Shown piece after piece: positions 36,934 through 45,540 of a DNA stretch of 64,000 nt; position 1 is the stretch's first letter; each line of letters begins with the position of its first letter. The position numbers were made by a program, and so were the translations under genes. The notes beneath the pieces were generated by a model. The model saw nothing but the letters and a program-made list of their open reading frames with translations, was not told the DNA's origin and did no database searches. Source of the stretch: Natrarchaeobaculum sulfurireducens (GTDB taxonomy: Archaea; Halobacteriota; Halobacteria; Halobacteriales; Natrialbaceae); the NCBI RefSeq assembly GCF_003430825.1, contig NZ_CP024047.1:310001-374000 (forward strand). The letters run 5' to 3'.

Positions 36934-37782
36934 TTACGCCGTTGGTGCCAGCGCGAGCGCTCGAGCGTCGTCGACGCCGAGCGACCGCCTCCGCCAGGCC
37001 GGTGAGTCAGGGTCGTCACTCGCCACGAGGAACGTGCCGTCGGCCGTCACCGCGTAGGTCGGCTCGCCGTAGGCGACGTCGACGATCCGGCCGTCCGGCG
37101 ACTCGAGCGTCCGCCACGCTTCCCCGTCGTACGCTGTGACCGCCTCGTCCGCGACGGCGTGTGCTCGTTCGAGACGGCCGTACTCGTCGCCCGGACTCGA
37201 GGCGACGACGTCGAACGGTCCATCGCGGATCGCCATCCAGCCGTTACCGAGTTTGTACAACCCGTCGGCAGTGGCCGCGAGCGGAACGCTCGCTGCGGCG
37301 ACGTCGCGAACGTCGGTGAGGCCGGCGTGGTCGAGGTCGCCGCCGTGGACGCGATAGACGCCGCTTTCGGTTCCGACGAGGGAGCCATCGATCGCGTTGA
37401 CCGCCGCGAACGGTTCGTCGGTGAGACGTTCCCACCCGTCTTCGTCGGCTCGTCGGCGGGCGACTCGTCCCGTCTCGTCGGCCGCCAACAGGTCCGAGCC
37501 GTCGGCCCCGACGGCGACCGCCGGGCCGAACCCGGTTTCGACGAACGCGGGGCCGTCGTCGCCCTCCTCGAGGGCGAGAATGCGAACGTCTTCGTCCGTC
37601 GCGACGGCGAGGGCGTCGTCGGTCGCGGCGAGGTCGCGCGCGTCACAGCGGGCTCGAAGCGAGAACTCGCCGATGGCGTCGTCGGCGACGTGGACGCGAA
37701 CGACTCCGATCGAACAGGCGACGTAGGCGTCGACCGCCCCGGTTCGGTCGCCGTAGACGCGTTTCTCCTCGATCGATTGCAT
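36934..37782 (-). CDS. HVO_0234-type beta-propeller-like protein
   Basis: The 282-residue protein consists of short repeats with the pattern hydrophobic-hydrophobic-G/A-T-x-D-G-hydrophobic (AVATDEDVRIL, VAVGADGSDLLAA, LAATADGLYKL, YAVTADGTFLVA), which fits a five- to seven-bladed propeller. I recognise it as the HVO_0234 family found next to glmM or prs in haloarchaea, with no known activity. The ATG at 37782 (MQSIEEKRVYGD) is the probable start; the longer frame to 37881 is disfavoured. It is divergent from glmM and followed by prs on the same strand. Confidence 0.75.
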   Translation of the reverse strand: MQSIEEKRVYGDRTGAVDAYVACSIGVVRVHVADDAIGEFSLRARCDARDLAATDDALAVATDEDVRILALEEGDDGPAFVETGFGPAVAVGADGSDLLAADETGRVARRRADEDGWERLTDEPFAAVNAIDGSLVGTESGVYRVHGGDLDHAGLTDVRDVAAASVPLAATADGLYKLGNGWMAIRDGPFDVVASSPGDEYGRLERAHAVADEAVTAYDGEAWRTLESPDGRIVDVAYGEPTYAVTADGTFLVASDDPDSPAWRRRSLGVDDARALALAPTA

Positions 37783-37894
37783 ACGTACACGCTCGCGACC
37801 GCCGGCCGAAAGCGTTCCGTCTCCGACGCTGGCTTCGGATCCACGCTGAGACGGTTCGGAATCCCTTTGAGGTGGCCCCACAGACTAGACACCG

Positions 37895-39259
37895 ATGGAA
37901 GTGTTCGGATCCAGCGGGACACGCGGCGTCGCAAACGAGGAACTGACGCCCGCGTTCGTCCTGCGCGTCGCGAAAGCGGCGGGAACGGCCTGGGGGGCCG
38001 ACCGGGTCGCGATCGCCCGCGATACGCGATACACCGGTCGGATGCTGGCCGACGCAGCCGCAAGCGGGCTCGCGAGCACGGGCACCGACGTCGACCGCCT
38101 CGGGATCGTTCCTACGCCGGGTGCACAGTTCTATGCCGAACGCGAGGGCGTTCCGGTCGTCGTCGTCACGGCCTCACACAACCCACCACAGTACAACGGC
38201 ATCAAGCTCGTCGGCCCCGACGGGGTCGAACTCGCCGTCGCCGATCTCGAGGAGATCGAGTCGACGCTGCTCGGAGAGACCTACACCGTCGCCCCGTGGG
38301 ACGAGACGGGTCGCGCTCGGGCCATCGAGGGTGTCACCGACGACTACGTCGACGCCTTGCTCGCGTCGGCTGACCGCGAGGCGATCGCCGATGCCGACCT
38401 GACCGTCGCGCTCGATCCGGGCCACGGTGCCGGCGCGCTCACGAGTCCCGAATTCTTCCGGGAACTGGGCTGTCGCGTCGTCACCGTCAACGCCCAGCCC
38501 GACGGCCACTTCCCGGGTCGGGACCCTGAACCCGTCCCCCGAAATCTCGAGGATCTCGGCCGGCTCGTTCGGGCCACCGATGCCGACGTCGGCATCGCTC
38601 ACGACGGCGACGCCGACCGTGCGATCTTCTTCGACGAACACGGCGCGTACGTCGAAGGTGACGCCACCCTCGCCGCGCTCGCTGCAGCCGAACTCGAGGC
38701 CGGCGATACGGCCGTCTCCGCGGTCAACGTCTCCCAGCGGCTGGTCGACGTCGCCGCCGACGCCGACGCCGACCTCGAGCTCACCCCGATCGGATCGACG
38801 AACATCATCACCCGCATCCGCGAACTCGAGGCCGGCGGCCGGCCGGTCCCGATCGCTGGTGAGGGCAACGGCGGTATCTTCTTCCCCGGCTACCGCCTCT
38901 CGCGGGACGGCGCCCACACCGCCGCGCGCTTTCTCGAACTCGTCGCCCAGCAGCCGGTGAGCGAGATCGTCGCCCCCTTCGACGGCTACGCCAACGTCCG
39001 CCGAAACCTCGAGTACGAGTCGACCGCCGAACGCGACGCCATGCTCGACGCGGCGGCGAACCACGCCCAGGCCGCCGACGCCGAACTCAACACCCGTGAC
39101 GGCTACCGCCTCGATTACGGCGATGCCTGGGTGCTCGCCCGCCCCTCGGGGACCGAACCTCTCGTGCGAGTCTACGCGGAAGCTCGCGACGAAGATCGGG
39201 CGACCGAGCTGGCGACCGAGCTGTACGAGACGCTCCTCGACGCGAAAGCAAGCGCCTGA
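37895..39259 (+). CDS. glmM: Phosphoglucosamine mutase / phosphohexomutase
   Basis: This 454-residue alpha-D-phosphohexomutase has the phosphoserine loop VVTASHNPPQYNG with S94, the metal loop AHDGDADRAIFF, the sugar-binding loop GEGNGGIFF and the phosphate-binding loop RPSGTEPLVRVYAEA. The S-loop and GEGNG sequence resemble GlmM of archaea more than bacterial phosphoglucomutase. It interconverts glucosamine-6-phosphate and glucosamine-1-phosphate for UDP-GlcNAc; activity on other hexoses is possible. It diverges from the propeller gene. Confidence 0.9.
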   Translation: MEVFGSSGTRGVANEELTPAFVLRVAKAAGTAWGADRVAIARDTRYTGRMLADAAASGLASTGTDVDRLGIVPTPGAQFYAEREGVPVVVVTASHNPPQYNGIKLVGPDGVELAVADLEEIESTLLGETYTVAPWDETGRARAIEGVTDDYVDALLASADREAIADADLTVALDPGHGAGALTSPEFFRELGCRVVTVNAQPDGHFPGRDPEPVPRNLEDLGRLVRATDADVGIAHDGDADRAIFFDEHGAYVEGDATLAALAAAELEAGDTAVSAVNVSQRLVDVAADADADLELTPIGSTNIITRIRELEAGGRPVPIAGEGNGGIFFPGYRLSRDGAHTAARFLELVAQQPVSEIVAPFDGYANVRRNLEYESTAERDAMLDAAANHAQAADAELNTRDGYRLDYGDAWVLARPSGTEPLVRVYAEARDEDRATELATELYETLLDAKASA

Positions 39260-39793
39260 GTCGATTACAGGCGGAGTAGCGCAATGTCACGGCCTTCAGG
39301 CCGTGGATACGCGCGTAAGCTTGATCAGGCTGTATTCCGTAGACGGCAGTACCGGAGTTCCCACGTTGAGAAACGCCGTCTTTGACGACACCACGGCTTC
39401 GCCGTGACTTCTCGCGTGGTAACAAATCCGACTGAACCAGTCCACGACGTACCGGCTTGGCCGACGCGAACCGTGGTACCGTGCGGGCTGAATACCCCGC
39501 CGTGGAGGGACGAGCGGTATTCGTCGCGTCGAAACGCCGACCGCGCGTCGGACGGAAGGCCCGTTTGGCCGGGCTATACGCGCTGTAACGCACGTCCTTG
39601 GTCACAACTGGGCGGCGACCGTCGACGTGGGACGCGAAAGCGTACTTCGCCACCGAGGAAACGCGCAACCTTGAACTCCGCTTCGCGGATTCCCGCGTCT
39701 TCAGGCGCGGGAGGAGGTCAATCTCTATACGTTCCTGTCGCTCGCGCTGGTCCGCTACGTCACCTCACCGACCCATCCGAGCCACTACTTCGG
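39260..39793. other. Gene-free stretch with IS200/IS605-like hairpin ends
   Basis: Between glmM and the coiled-coil gene no full-length frame is supported. The stretch carries two hairpins (39288-39305 and 39691-39712) whose loops are both TTCA, placed like the subterminal hairpins of IS200/IS605 elements. The plus-strand frames between them are arginine-rich and stop-containing. See the mobile element entry. Confidence 0.55.
39285..39722 (+). mobile_element. Possible IS200/IS605-type remnant or MITE (about 430 bp)
   Basis: The left hairpin CACGGCC-TTCA-GGCCGTG (39288-39305) has a perfect 7-bp stem. The right hairpin CCCGCGTC-TTCA-GGCGCGGG (39692-39711) has an 8-bp stem with one T-G pair, extended to 9 bp by T39691-A39712. 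Both are followed by a GGA-containing sequence (GGATACG, GGAGGAGGTCA). Subterminal palindromes with short loops are the recognition structures of single-strand transposing IS200/IS605 elements. No intact tnpB or tnpA is left inside. Hairpins alone do not prove mobility, so the call is tentative. Confidence 0.4.
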
Positions 39794-40960
39794 TTAGACC
39801 GGGTCGTCGACCTCGAGTGCGGTCTCGAGTCGCTCGCGCTCTGTTCGCAAGGACTCGAGTTCCTCGGCAATTTGTCCGTCTGCCAGCCGCTCGCGCTCGG
39901 CTGGGGACAGCTGGTCGACCGCCTGGGCGGCGGTCTGGAGTCGATCGTAGTCGGGATCGAACGTCAACTCGCGGACCTCGCGCAAGGCGGTGACGGTTTC
40001 TTCGTCGCCGACGCGCTCGACGAACGGCCGGTACTCGCGGGTCTTCCGGCGGAGGACGCCGGCCGACTCCGGCGGCCAGCCGATCGTCAGCGGGTCTGCG
40101 TCGATTCCGTCGAGGTAGGTTCGCTGGGTGGCAACCCGTCGTTTCAGGGCGTCCGCGTCTGCGACCAGGTGGGTGAGTTTCGACCGGGAGTGCTCGGCGT
40201 ACTCGAGTAACTCGGGGATCGAGTGTTCCCCGTCCGGACTCTCGTCGACGTATTCGCGAAGGTCGTCCGGCGGCCGTTCGTAACCGACGAACGGGTACCA
40301 CCGGCTGCGCTCGAGTAGCTCGAAGACCTCGCGAGTGGCAGCCTCGAGTCGGTAGTCGGCGAACGCCTCGCGGATCGCCGCGTCGTAAGCCTCGATCGGC
40401 TCGCGCAGCCGTTCGACGGGGGCCTCGAGATCCGCGTTTGCGAGTTCGAGCAGCCGTTCGCGCTCGTCGATCTCGTCGTCGATCGTCCGAATCCGCATCG
40501 ATGCGGCCTTGCGCGCCTCCGAGAGTTCGTCGCGGGCGGCGTCGCGTTCGTCGATCAACTCTGCATACTGGGTCGCGGGCTCGAGGGCGCGGTGTGCCGC
40601 CTCGAAGTCTGACTCGCTGAGCCGGCGTTTGTCGATGGCGTCGAGCGCGTTCTCGAACGCTGCACGGTCTCGCAGATCGTCGGACAGGCTCCCGACGAGC
40701 GCGGTGAACTGCCCCTCGAGTTGGACGTAGGATTTGAAGGTTTCCCGGCCGGTGCCGGTCGCTCTGCCGACGTAGTCGTCGAGGAGCTTCGTCGCCTTCC
40801 GGTAGGCGTCTGCGGCGTCCTCGACGGCCGTACCGCCGTGGTCGTCGACGTCGGCTTCGATTCGCTCGAGGCGCTCGCGGGCGGCTTCGAGGCGCTCGAG
40901 TGGTGTCCCCTCGACTGACTCCTCGTCGTTGGCCTTTGAAGAACCGGCGTGCTCGCTCAT
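39794..40960 (-). CDS. Coiled-coil haloarchaeal protein, function unknown
   Basis: The 388-residue product is rich in Glu, Arg and Ala with heptad-like stretches (LERLEAARERLERIEADVDD, and AELIDERDAARDELSEARKAASMRIRTIDDEIDERERLLEL, described by its ends). It lacks signal peptide and membrane segments. A conserved-looking aromatic patch SRWYPFVGYERPPDDLREY lies near residue 229. I do not recognise a named family. Its ATG overlaps the hisI stop by one base (TGATG), so both are made from one mRNA. Confidence 0.8.
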   Translation of the reverse strand: MSEHAGSSKANDEESVEGTPLERLEAARERLERIEADVDDHGGTAVEDAADAYRKATKLLDDYVGRATGTGRETFKSYVQLEGQFTALVGSLSDDLRDRAAFENALDAIDKRRLSESDFEAAHRALEPATQYAELIDERDAARDELSEARKAASMRIRTIDDEIDERERLLELANADLEAPVERLREPIEAYDAAIREAFADYRLEAATREVFELLERSRWYPFVGYERPPDDLREYVDESPDGEHSIPELLEYAEHSRSKLTHLVADADALKRRVATQRTYLDGIDADPLTIGWPPESAGVLRRKTREYRPFVERVGDEETVTALREVRELTFDPDYDRLQTAAQAVDQLSPAERERLADGQIAEELESLRTERERLETALEVDDPV

Positions 40961-41331
40961 CAGTCGTCGTAGACGGCATCGGGGTCGAACACTTCCTCAC
41001 CGACGTGCTCACCCTCGATCGTTCGGTAGAAACACGATCGGTGGCCCGTATGGCAGGCTCCGGCCTCCTGGTCGACCAGATAGAGCAGGGTGTCGGCGTC
41101 ACAGTCGACGCGAACTTCCTCGACGCGCTGGACGTGCCCGCTCGTCTTGCCTTTCTGCCACAGTTCGTCCCGGCTTCGGGAATAGTAGTGGGCGAATCCA
41201 GTCTCGCGGGTCTTGGCGAGCGCGTCCGGGGAGACGTACGCGAGCATCAGCACCTCGCCGGTTTCGGCGTCCTGTGCGACGGCGGGGACGAGTCCGTCCT
41301 CGCCGAAGTCGACTGCTACGTCGTCATCCAT
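40960..41331 (-). CDS. hisI: Phosphoribosyl-AMP cyclohydrolase
   Basis: This 123-residue enzyme opens the purine ring of phosphoribosyl-AMP in the third step of histidine synthesis. It shows the typical [21 protein letters not shown] start, the [11 protein letters not shown] segment, metal-binding [11 protein letters not shown] and the [10 protein letters not shown] end with conserved cysteine and histidine ligands for zinc. Length matches single-domain archaeal HisI, not the fused HisIE. It precedes the coiled-coil gene with which it overlaps by one base; other his genes (hisA, hisB) are scattered. Confidence 0.95.
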   Translation of the reverse strand: MDDDVAVDFGEDGLVPAVAQDAETGEVLMLAYVSPDALAKTRETGFAHYYSRSRDELWQKGKTSGHVQRVEEVRVDCDADTLLYLVDQEAGACHTGHRSCFYRTIEGEHVGEEVFDPDAVYDD

Positions 41332-41394
41332 GTCCGGATGGTTGTTCGTCGCGGCGATAGGTCTTTTGCCGCCGACGTCGCAGCGATGAATCGA

Positions 41395-43356
41395 TCAGTC
41401 GGTGGTGAGATCGCCGACCTTCTCCTCGAGTTCGACGACGATCCGCCGTTGATCGGTCGTTTCGACGACGATTCCGTCGGTCGCGTCAGCGACCTCGTCG
41501 GCCGCGGACTCGGCCCGTTCGACCATCGACAGTACCTCCTCGACGCTGGCAGCCTGATCGTCGTTCGCTCGGGCGACCTGATCGATCTGGTCCGAGACCG
41601 ACTCGACGGACTCCTCGATGTCGGCGAACGAGCCGGCGACCTCCTCGATCGAGTCCTCGATCGACTCGATCTGGCCGTGGGCTCGGTTGGCCGCGGTCAC
41701 GGTCTCTTCGGTCGCGGCCTGCAACTCGCGGATGTAGTCCGTTATCTCGCCGGTGTGGGCCTGGGTCTCCTCGGCTAGCGACTTGATTTCGTCGGCGACG
41801 ACCGCGAAGCCAGCTCCGTCATCGCCCGCGGTGGCGGCCTCGATCGAGGCGTTGAGCGCGAGCAGGTTCGTCTGGTCGGCGACGCCATCGATTATCTCTA
41901 CGACGCCTTCGATCTCTTCGAGGTTACTCGAGAGTTCGTCGACGGTCTCGACGAGCTGATCGCTGACCTCCCGGACGTCCGAGCCAACGACTTTCGCCTC
42001 GTCGCTCGCCTCGACACCCGTCTCGACCCGTTTCCGCGCGTCCGCCACAGCTCCAGTGACTTCGCTCGACGTCGCGGCGATCTCCTCCATCGTCGCACTG
42101 AACGTGTCGAGCTCGCTCGTTGCCTCCCTGAGTGCGGTGTTTTGCTCCTCGACGGTTCTGTCGACCGTGTCGGCAGTTTCTGCGGCCTCGTGGATAGAGT
42201 CGGCGATCCGTTCGGTCGTGTCCGTCACGTCCCCAACCAGCCCCTCGAAGTTGTGCGCCATTTCGTTGACCTCCGCGACGATCTCGAGGAGGTCGTCGTC
42301 AACGGCGTCGTGTTCGTCCTCGTAGTCGACGCGAGCGGAGAGTTCGCCGTCACCGATCCGCTGGAGGACGTCGGTGACGTTCGCGACGAGGTCGGTCATC
42401 GCCTCCTCTCGGTGGACCTCCATCGTCTGGTCGCGGATAATCTCGAAAACGGCCTGGAACGCGCCGTCGCCATCGAAGATCGGGACGGCCCAGAACTCGA
42501 CTTCGATCTCCTCGCCGTTCAGGTTCGTCGCGGTGCTGGTGTCGTAGAACACCGGTCCCTCGGCGTACGGCGTCTCGTAACGCTCGACGCCGTGGACCTC
42601 ATCGGCTCGCCGTGGTTCGTCGACCACCTTCTCTGCGAGGGTCAGCGTTCGTGTACCGTCGTTGTAGGTCGCCTTCACGACGCTGTTCTGGGCGGTCTCC
42701 CCCATCGCCTCCGTTCGGTCCATCCCGACGAACGCCGTGTGGCCGTAGTTCCAGCCCACAACGCGGTCCTCGGCGTCGAGCATGTAGACCGGAAACGGTA
42801 TGGCCTCGAGCACCGCCTCGATCGTCAGGTAGGCGTCGGCGTACTCGCCCGACGCGGCCGCCTCGAGGTCCGCCAACCGATCCGCTACGGCGGCGGTCTC
42901 CGAGAGCACTCCGTTCATCACCGACTGCAGTTCGTCCAGCGCGGCCGCCGGGTCCTCTTCGGCCCGGACTCTGGCGGCCTCGAAGGCGGCTTCAACGGCT
43001 GGCTCGTACGAGGTAATCACCTCCCCGGGGGAACAGCCCTGTTTGGCGTACCGTTCGGTCTCCGCCGCGGCGTCGTCGTCGTTCCACGCCGACGGATCGC
43101 TGACGGCCCGTGCCAGCCGGTTGGCACGACTGTCGTGGATGCCGTCCGGGAGATCCGTCCCGAAGGCGGTCCCCATCTCTTCGGGTCGAACCTCGGCGTC
43201 GCCCGTCCTCGCCGGGCCGGAACCGTCGTGGACCGCCGACGGTTCGGCTCCCGATCTGCCATCCGCGCGCTCGGAGACGTGCTTCCCGTCTCCGCGTTCG
43301 CTGTACTGTTGCCGTCCGTCCGACTCTCCGGTCTCGCGTCTACCGAATAATCCCAT
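41395..43356 (-). CDS. Cytoplasmic PAS-HAMP methyl-accepting chemotaxis transducer
   Basis: The 653-residue protein starts MGLFGRRE and has no membrane helix, so it is a soluble transducer. An N-terminal helical region (to about 190) is followed by a PAS-like sensor ([31 protein letters not shown]), a HAMP region ([14 protein letters not shown]), and the MCP signalling domain with the tip [17 protein letters not shown] and [15 protein letters not shown]. It would signal to CheA and CheW, sensing an intracellular or redox cue. The frame is open upstream to 43470, but 43356 is the first start that leaves only acidic linker. It is unrelated to hisI upstream. Confidence 0.9.
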   Translation of the reverse strand: MGLFGRRETGESDGRQQYSERGDGKHVSERADGRSGAEPSAVHDGSGPARTGDAEVRPEEMGTAFGTDLPDGIHDSRANRLARAVSDPSAWNDDDAAAETERYAKQGCSPGEVITSYEPAVEAAFEAARVRAEEDPAAALDELQSVMNGVLSETAAVADRLADLEAAASGEYADAYLTIEAVLEAIPFPVYMLDAEDRVVGWNYGHTAFVGMDRTEAMGETAQNSVVKATYNDGTRTLTLAEKVVDEPRRADEVHGVERYETPYAEGPVFYDTSTATNLNGEEIEVEFWAVPIFDGDGAFQAVFEIIRDQTMEVHREEAMTDLVANVTDVLQRIGDGELSARVDYEDEHDAVDDDLLEIVAEVNEMAHNFEGLVGDVTDTTERIADSIHEAAETADTVDRTVEEQNTALREATSELDTFSATMEEIAATSSEVTGAVADARKRVETGVEASDEAKVVGSDVREVSDQLVETVDELSSNLEEIEGVVEIIDGVADQTNLLALNASIEAATAGDDGAGFAVVADEIKSLAEETQAHTGEITDYIRELQAATEETVTAANRAHGQIESIEDSIEEVAGSFADIEESVESVSDQIDQVARANDDQAASVEEVLSMVERAESAADEVADATDGIVVETTDQRRIVVELEEKVGDLTTD

Positions 43357-43535
43357 GCCACACCCAGTACCAGTATCCAACAAATACCTTCTTGCCGAGT
43401 GGCCGACACCATCTGGGAGGCTCATTGCGTGTCGACGTCGACGGACCCGTCCCTGCACAGTGAGTTTCATCGGACGTTCTCAGCCAGCGTACTCTCACGA
43501 GAAGTTATCAGTCCGCCCGTGGAGCGCCGTTCTAG

Positions 43536-44477
43536 ATGTCCCACTCGACAACTCCTCGTCGCGGCGTCCTCGCCGCGGTGGCCGTGATACTGGCAGGTTG
43601 TACCGGCAGTGGCGATCCCGAAGCGGACTCGAGCGACGATTCCGAACCCGACGAGCAACCGGGGCCCGACGACGGGACCGACGACTCGGACGGCGGGGAT
43701 GACGAACCGATCGATCGCGAGGAACACGTCCCTGACCGCGACGTCGAACCCGACTGGGACACTGCGGCGTCGTTTCGCAAGTGGCTCCTGTTCGAGTCGC
43801 CGGTCGACGGCGGCAACCGGCGGTTCGATTACACCGAGTCGTTCCCCGACGACGTCGATCTGTCGGCCGTCCTCCCCGAGTTCACCGAGCTGACGATCGA
43901 CGACATCGACGGCCACCTCGTCCAGGGCTTCACGCAGGTGTTTCTCGGCTCGTTCGACCCCGACGCGATCGCCGACGACGCGGAGGGTGACGACGACGCC
44001 GAGGTCGTCGGCGAGTACGAGGGGTACGCCGTTATTTCGGAGGTGATGCCCAGCGGGCAGGCACGCACGCTTGCGGTCGGCGCGGACGCCATCGTGATCG
44101 GTGACGATTACGAGGCCCGGATCGACGCCCGCCACGGCGACGGCGAACGCCTCGAGGACGTCGACCCCGAGTTCACTCACCTGTTCCAGCAACTCCCCCA
44201 CGAGGGGACGATCACCGGCGAGTACGACAGCCCGGAGGGCGTCCTCGAGATCGACGAGATCTACCTCTGGGGCGTCTCGAGCGAGTCGCCGATGGCCGAC
44301 GAGATGGCCTGGGTGTTCGTCATGGAACACGCAGACGACCTGACCGAGGACCTCCTCGCGGACCTCGAGGACGTCTCGAGCGACGTCTCCGACTCGTCGA
44401 TTGACGGCCGGACTGCGATACTAACTGGTGCGCCACCCGAGATGTCCGAGGCTGAACCGGGCGAGTCGGCTGACTGA
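43536..44477 (+). CDS. Lipoprotein with acidic linker, function unknown
   Basis: The 313-residue product begins MSHSTTPRRGVLAAVAVILAGC, a Tat-type signal with lipobox (C22), then an Asp/Ser-rich linker to about residue 65. The mature domain has alpha/beta character with repeated acidic patches and no motif I recognise. It stands alone, divergent from the chemotaxis transducer; a sensory partnership is possible only by neighbourhood. Confidence 0.8.
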   Translation: MSHSTTPRRGVLAAVAVILAGCTGSGDPEADSSDDSEPDEQPGPDDGTDDSDGGDDEPIDREEHVPDRDVEPDWDTAASFRKWLLFESPVDGGNRRFDYTESFPDDVDLSAVLPEFTELTIDDIDGHLVQGFTQVFLGSFDPDAIADDAEGDDDAEVVGEYEGYAVISEVMPSGQARTLAVGADAIVIGDDYEARIDARHGDGERLEDVDPEFTHLFQQLPHEGTITGEYDSPEGVLEIDEIYLWGVSSESPMADEMAWVFVMEHADDLTEDLLADLEDVSSDVSDSSIDGRTAILTGAPPEMSEAEPGESAD

Positions 44478-44542
44478 TCGGACGGTTACGTGTCTCGGCG
44501 CTTGATCTGTGGTGTGCCGGGAAGTCGGCACAGCAGTCCGTC

Positions 44543-45379
44543 TCAGAGCCCGATCTGGGCGCTAAACAGAATCGCGTTGTAGAAGCCGTGGATCGCCATC
44601 ACTAACACGATGTTTCGATACCGTTCGTAGACAGCTCCGAGTACGATCGAGAGCGCGAAGATGACCCCGAGCGAGACGAGAGCGGTCGAGAGCGCGCCGG
44701 TCAGATACGCCGGGAGATGGACGGCAGCGAACAGGACCGAGGTGCCGACGATGGCCCCGATGCCGCCGAACGCCGGTCGCATGTAGTTCTGGATCAAGCC
44801 TCGAAAGAGCAGTTCTTCGACGGGACCGATGACGAGGATCGATAGCGCCGCGAGCCCGAGGTAGTACGACGCCGGAGCGTCCTCGTCGAACAGCGCGTGA
44901 TCGGACGCCGGAACGCCGAGGAGGTCACTGACCAGTCCCAGAGACATCGCGATGGCCAACAGCGCGATGACCGCGCCGACGCCGACGAGCAGCTCCCGCG
45001 GCGACGGCACTGCGAAGCCGACGACTCGCTTTGGGACCCAGCCGGTCGAAAACGAGAGCACGGCGGCCAGGACGGTACCGACGCCGAGTAAGACCGCCTC
45101 CGCCACGACGAGGGCGATCATCCCGTCACCGGCGATCAGTTCCTCGAAAAGCGCTTGTTCACCCGAGAGGAGGAGGACTCCGGCGACGGCGAACATCAGG
45201 GCGATGCTCGCGGCGATGACGAACGCGAAGACGCCGACGACGTAGCCGATGGAGCCGACAACGGCGATCAACGGCGATCGAGGCGGCTGTTCGTTCGGCG
45301 ACGAGCCGTCGGCTGAACTCGAGTCCGGCGGGCCTCCAGGCGGGTCCGTGCTGGGGGGCGTCGACTGCGGGGGCGACAT
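44543..45379 (-). CDS. CPBP family intramembrane glutamic metalloprotease
   Basis: The 278-residue protein has an acidic/proline-rich N-terminus and seven or eight helices. It carries the CPBP (Abi/Rce1) motif E-E-L-L-F-R-G (PVEELLFRGLIQNYM) near residue 190, followed by the FAAVH segment and later histidine in the last helix region (LVMAIHGFYNAI), forming the three conserved motifs. CPBP proteases cleave isoprenylated or other membrane substrates. Bacteriocin-immunity-like roles exist in the family; the target here is unknown. Confidence 0.88.
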   Translation of the reverse strand: MSPPQSTPPSTDPPGGPPDSSSADGSSPNEQPPRSPLIAVVGSIGYVVGVFAFVIAASIALMFAVAGVLLLSGEQALFEELIAGDGMIALVVAEAVLLGVGTVLAAVLSFSTGWVPKRVVGFAVPSPRELLVGVGAVIALLAIAMSLGLVSDLLGVPASDHALFDEDAPASYYLGLAALSILVIGPVEELLFRGLIQNYMRPAFGGIGAIVGTSVLFAAVHLPAYLTGALSTALVSLGVIFALSIVLGAVYERYRNIVLVMAIHGFYNAILFSAQIGL

Positions 45380-45540
45380 ACATCACCCTTCGAGCAACGA
45401 GACAATCAGTGTGGCGGAACGCGTGATCTACGCATTCGATGTCGCTCCCGCTCGTCGACTCGAGCGTGTCGGGGCCGTGTCTCGAACAAAAATCGGTGGC
45501 ACCGACGCCCTCGAGTCGACGCCGGTCGTTCGTGTGTCGG

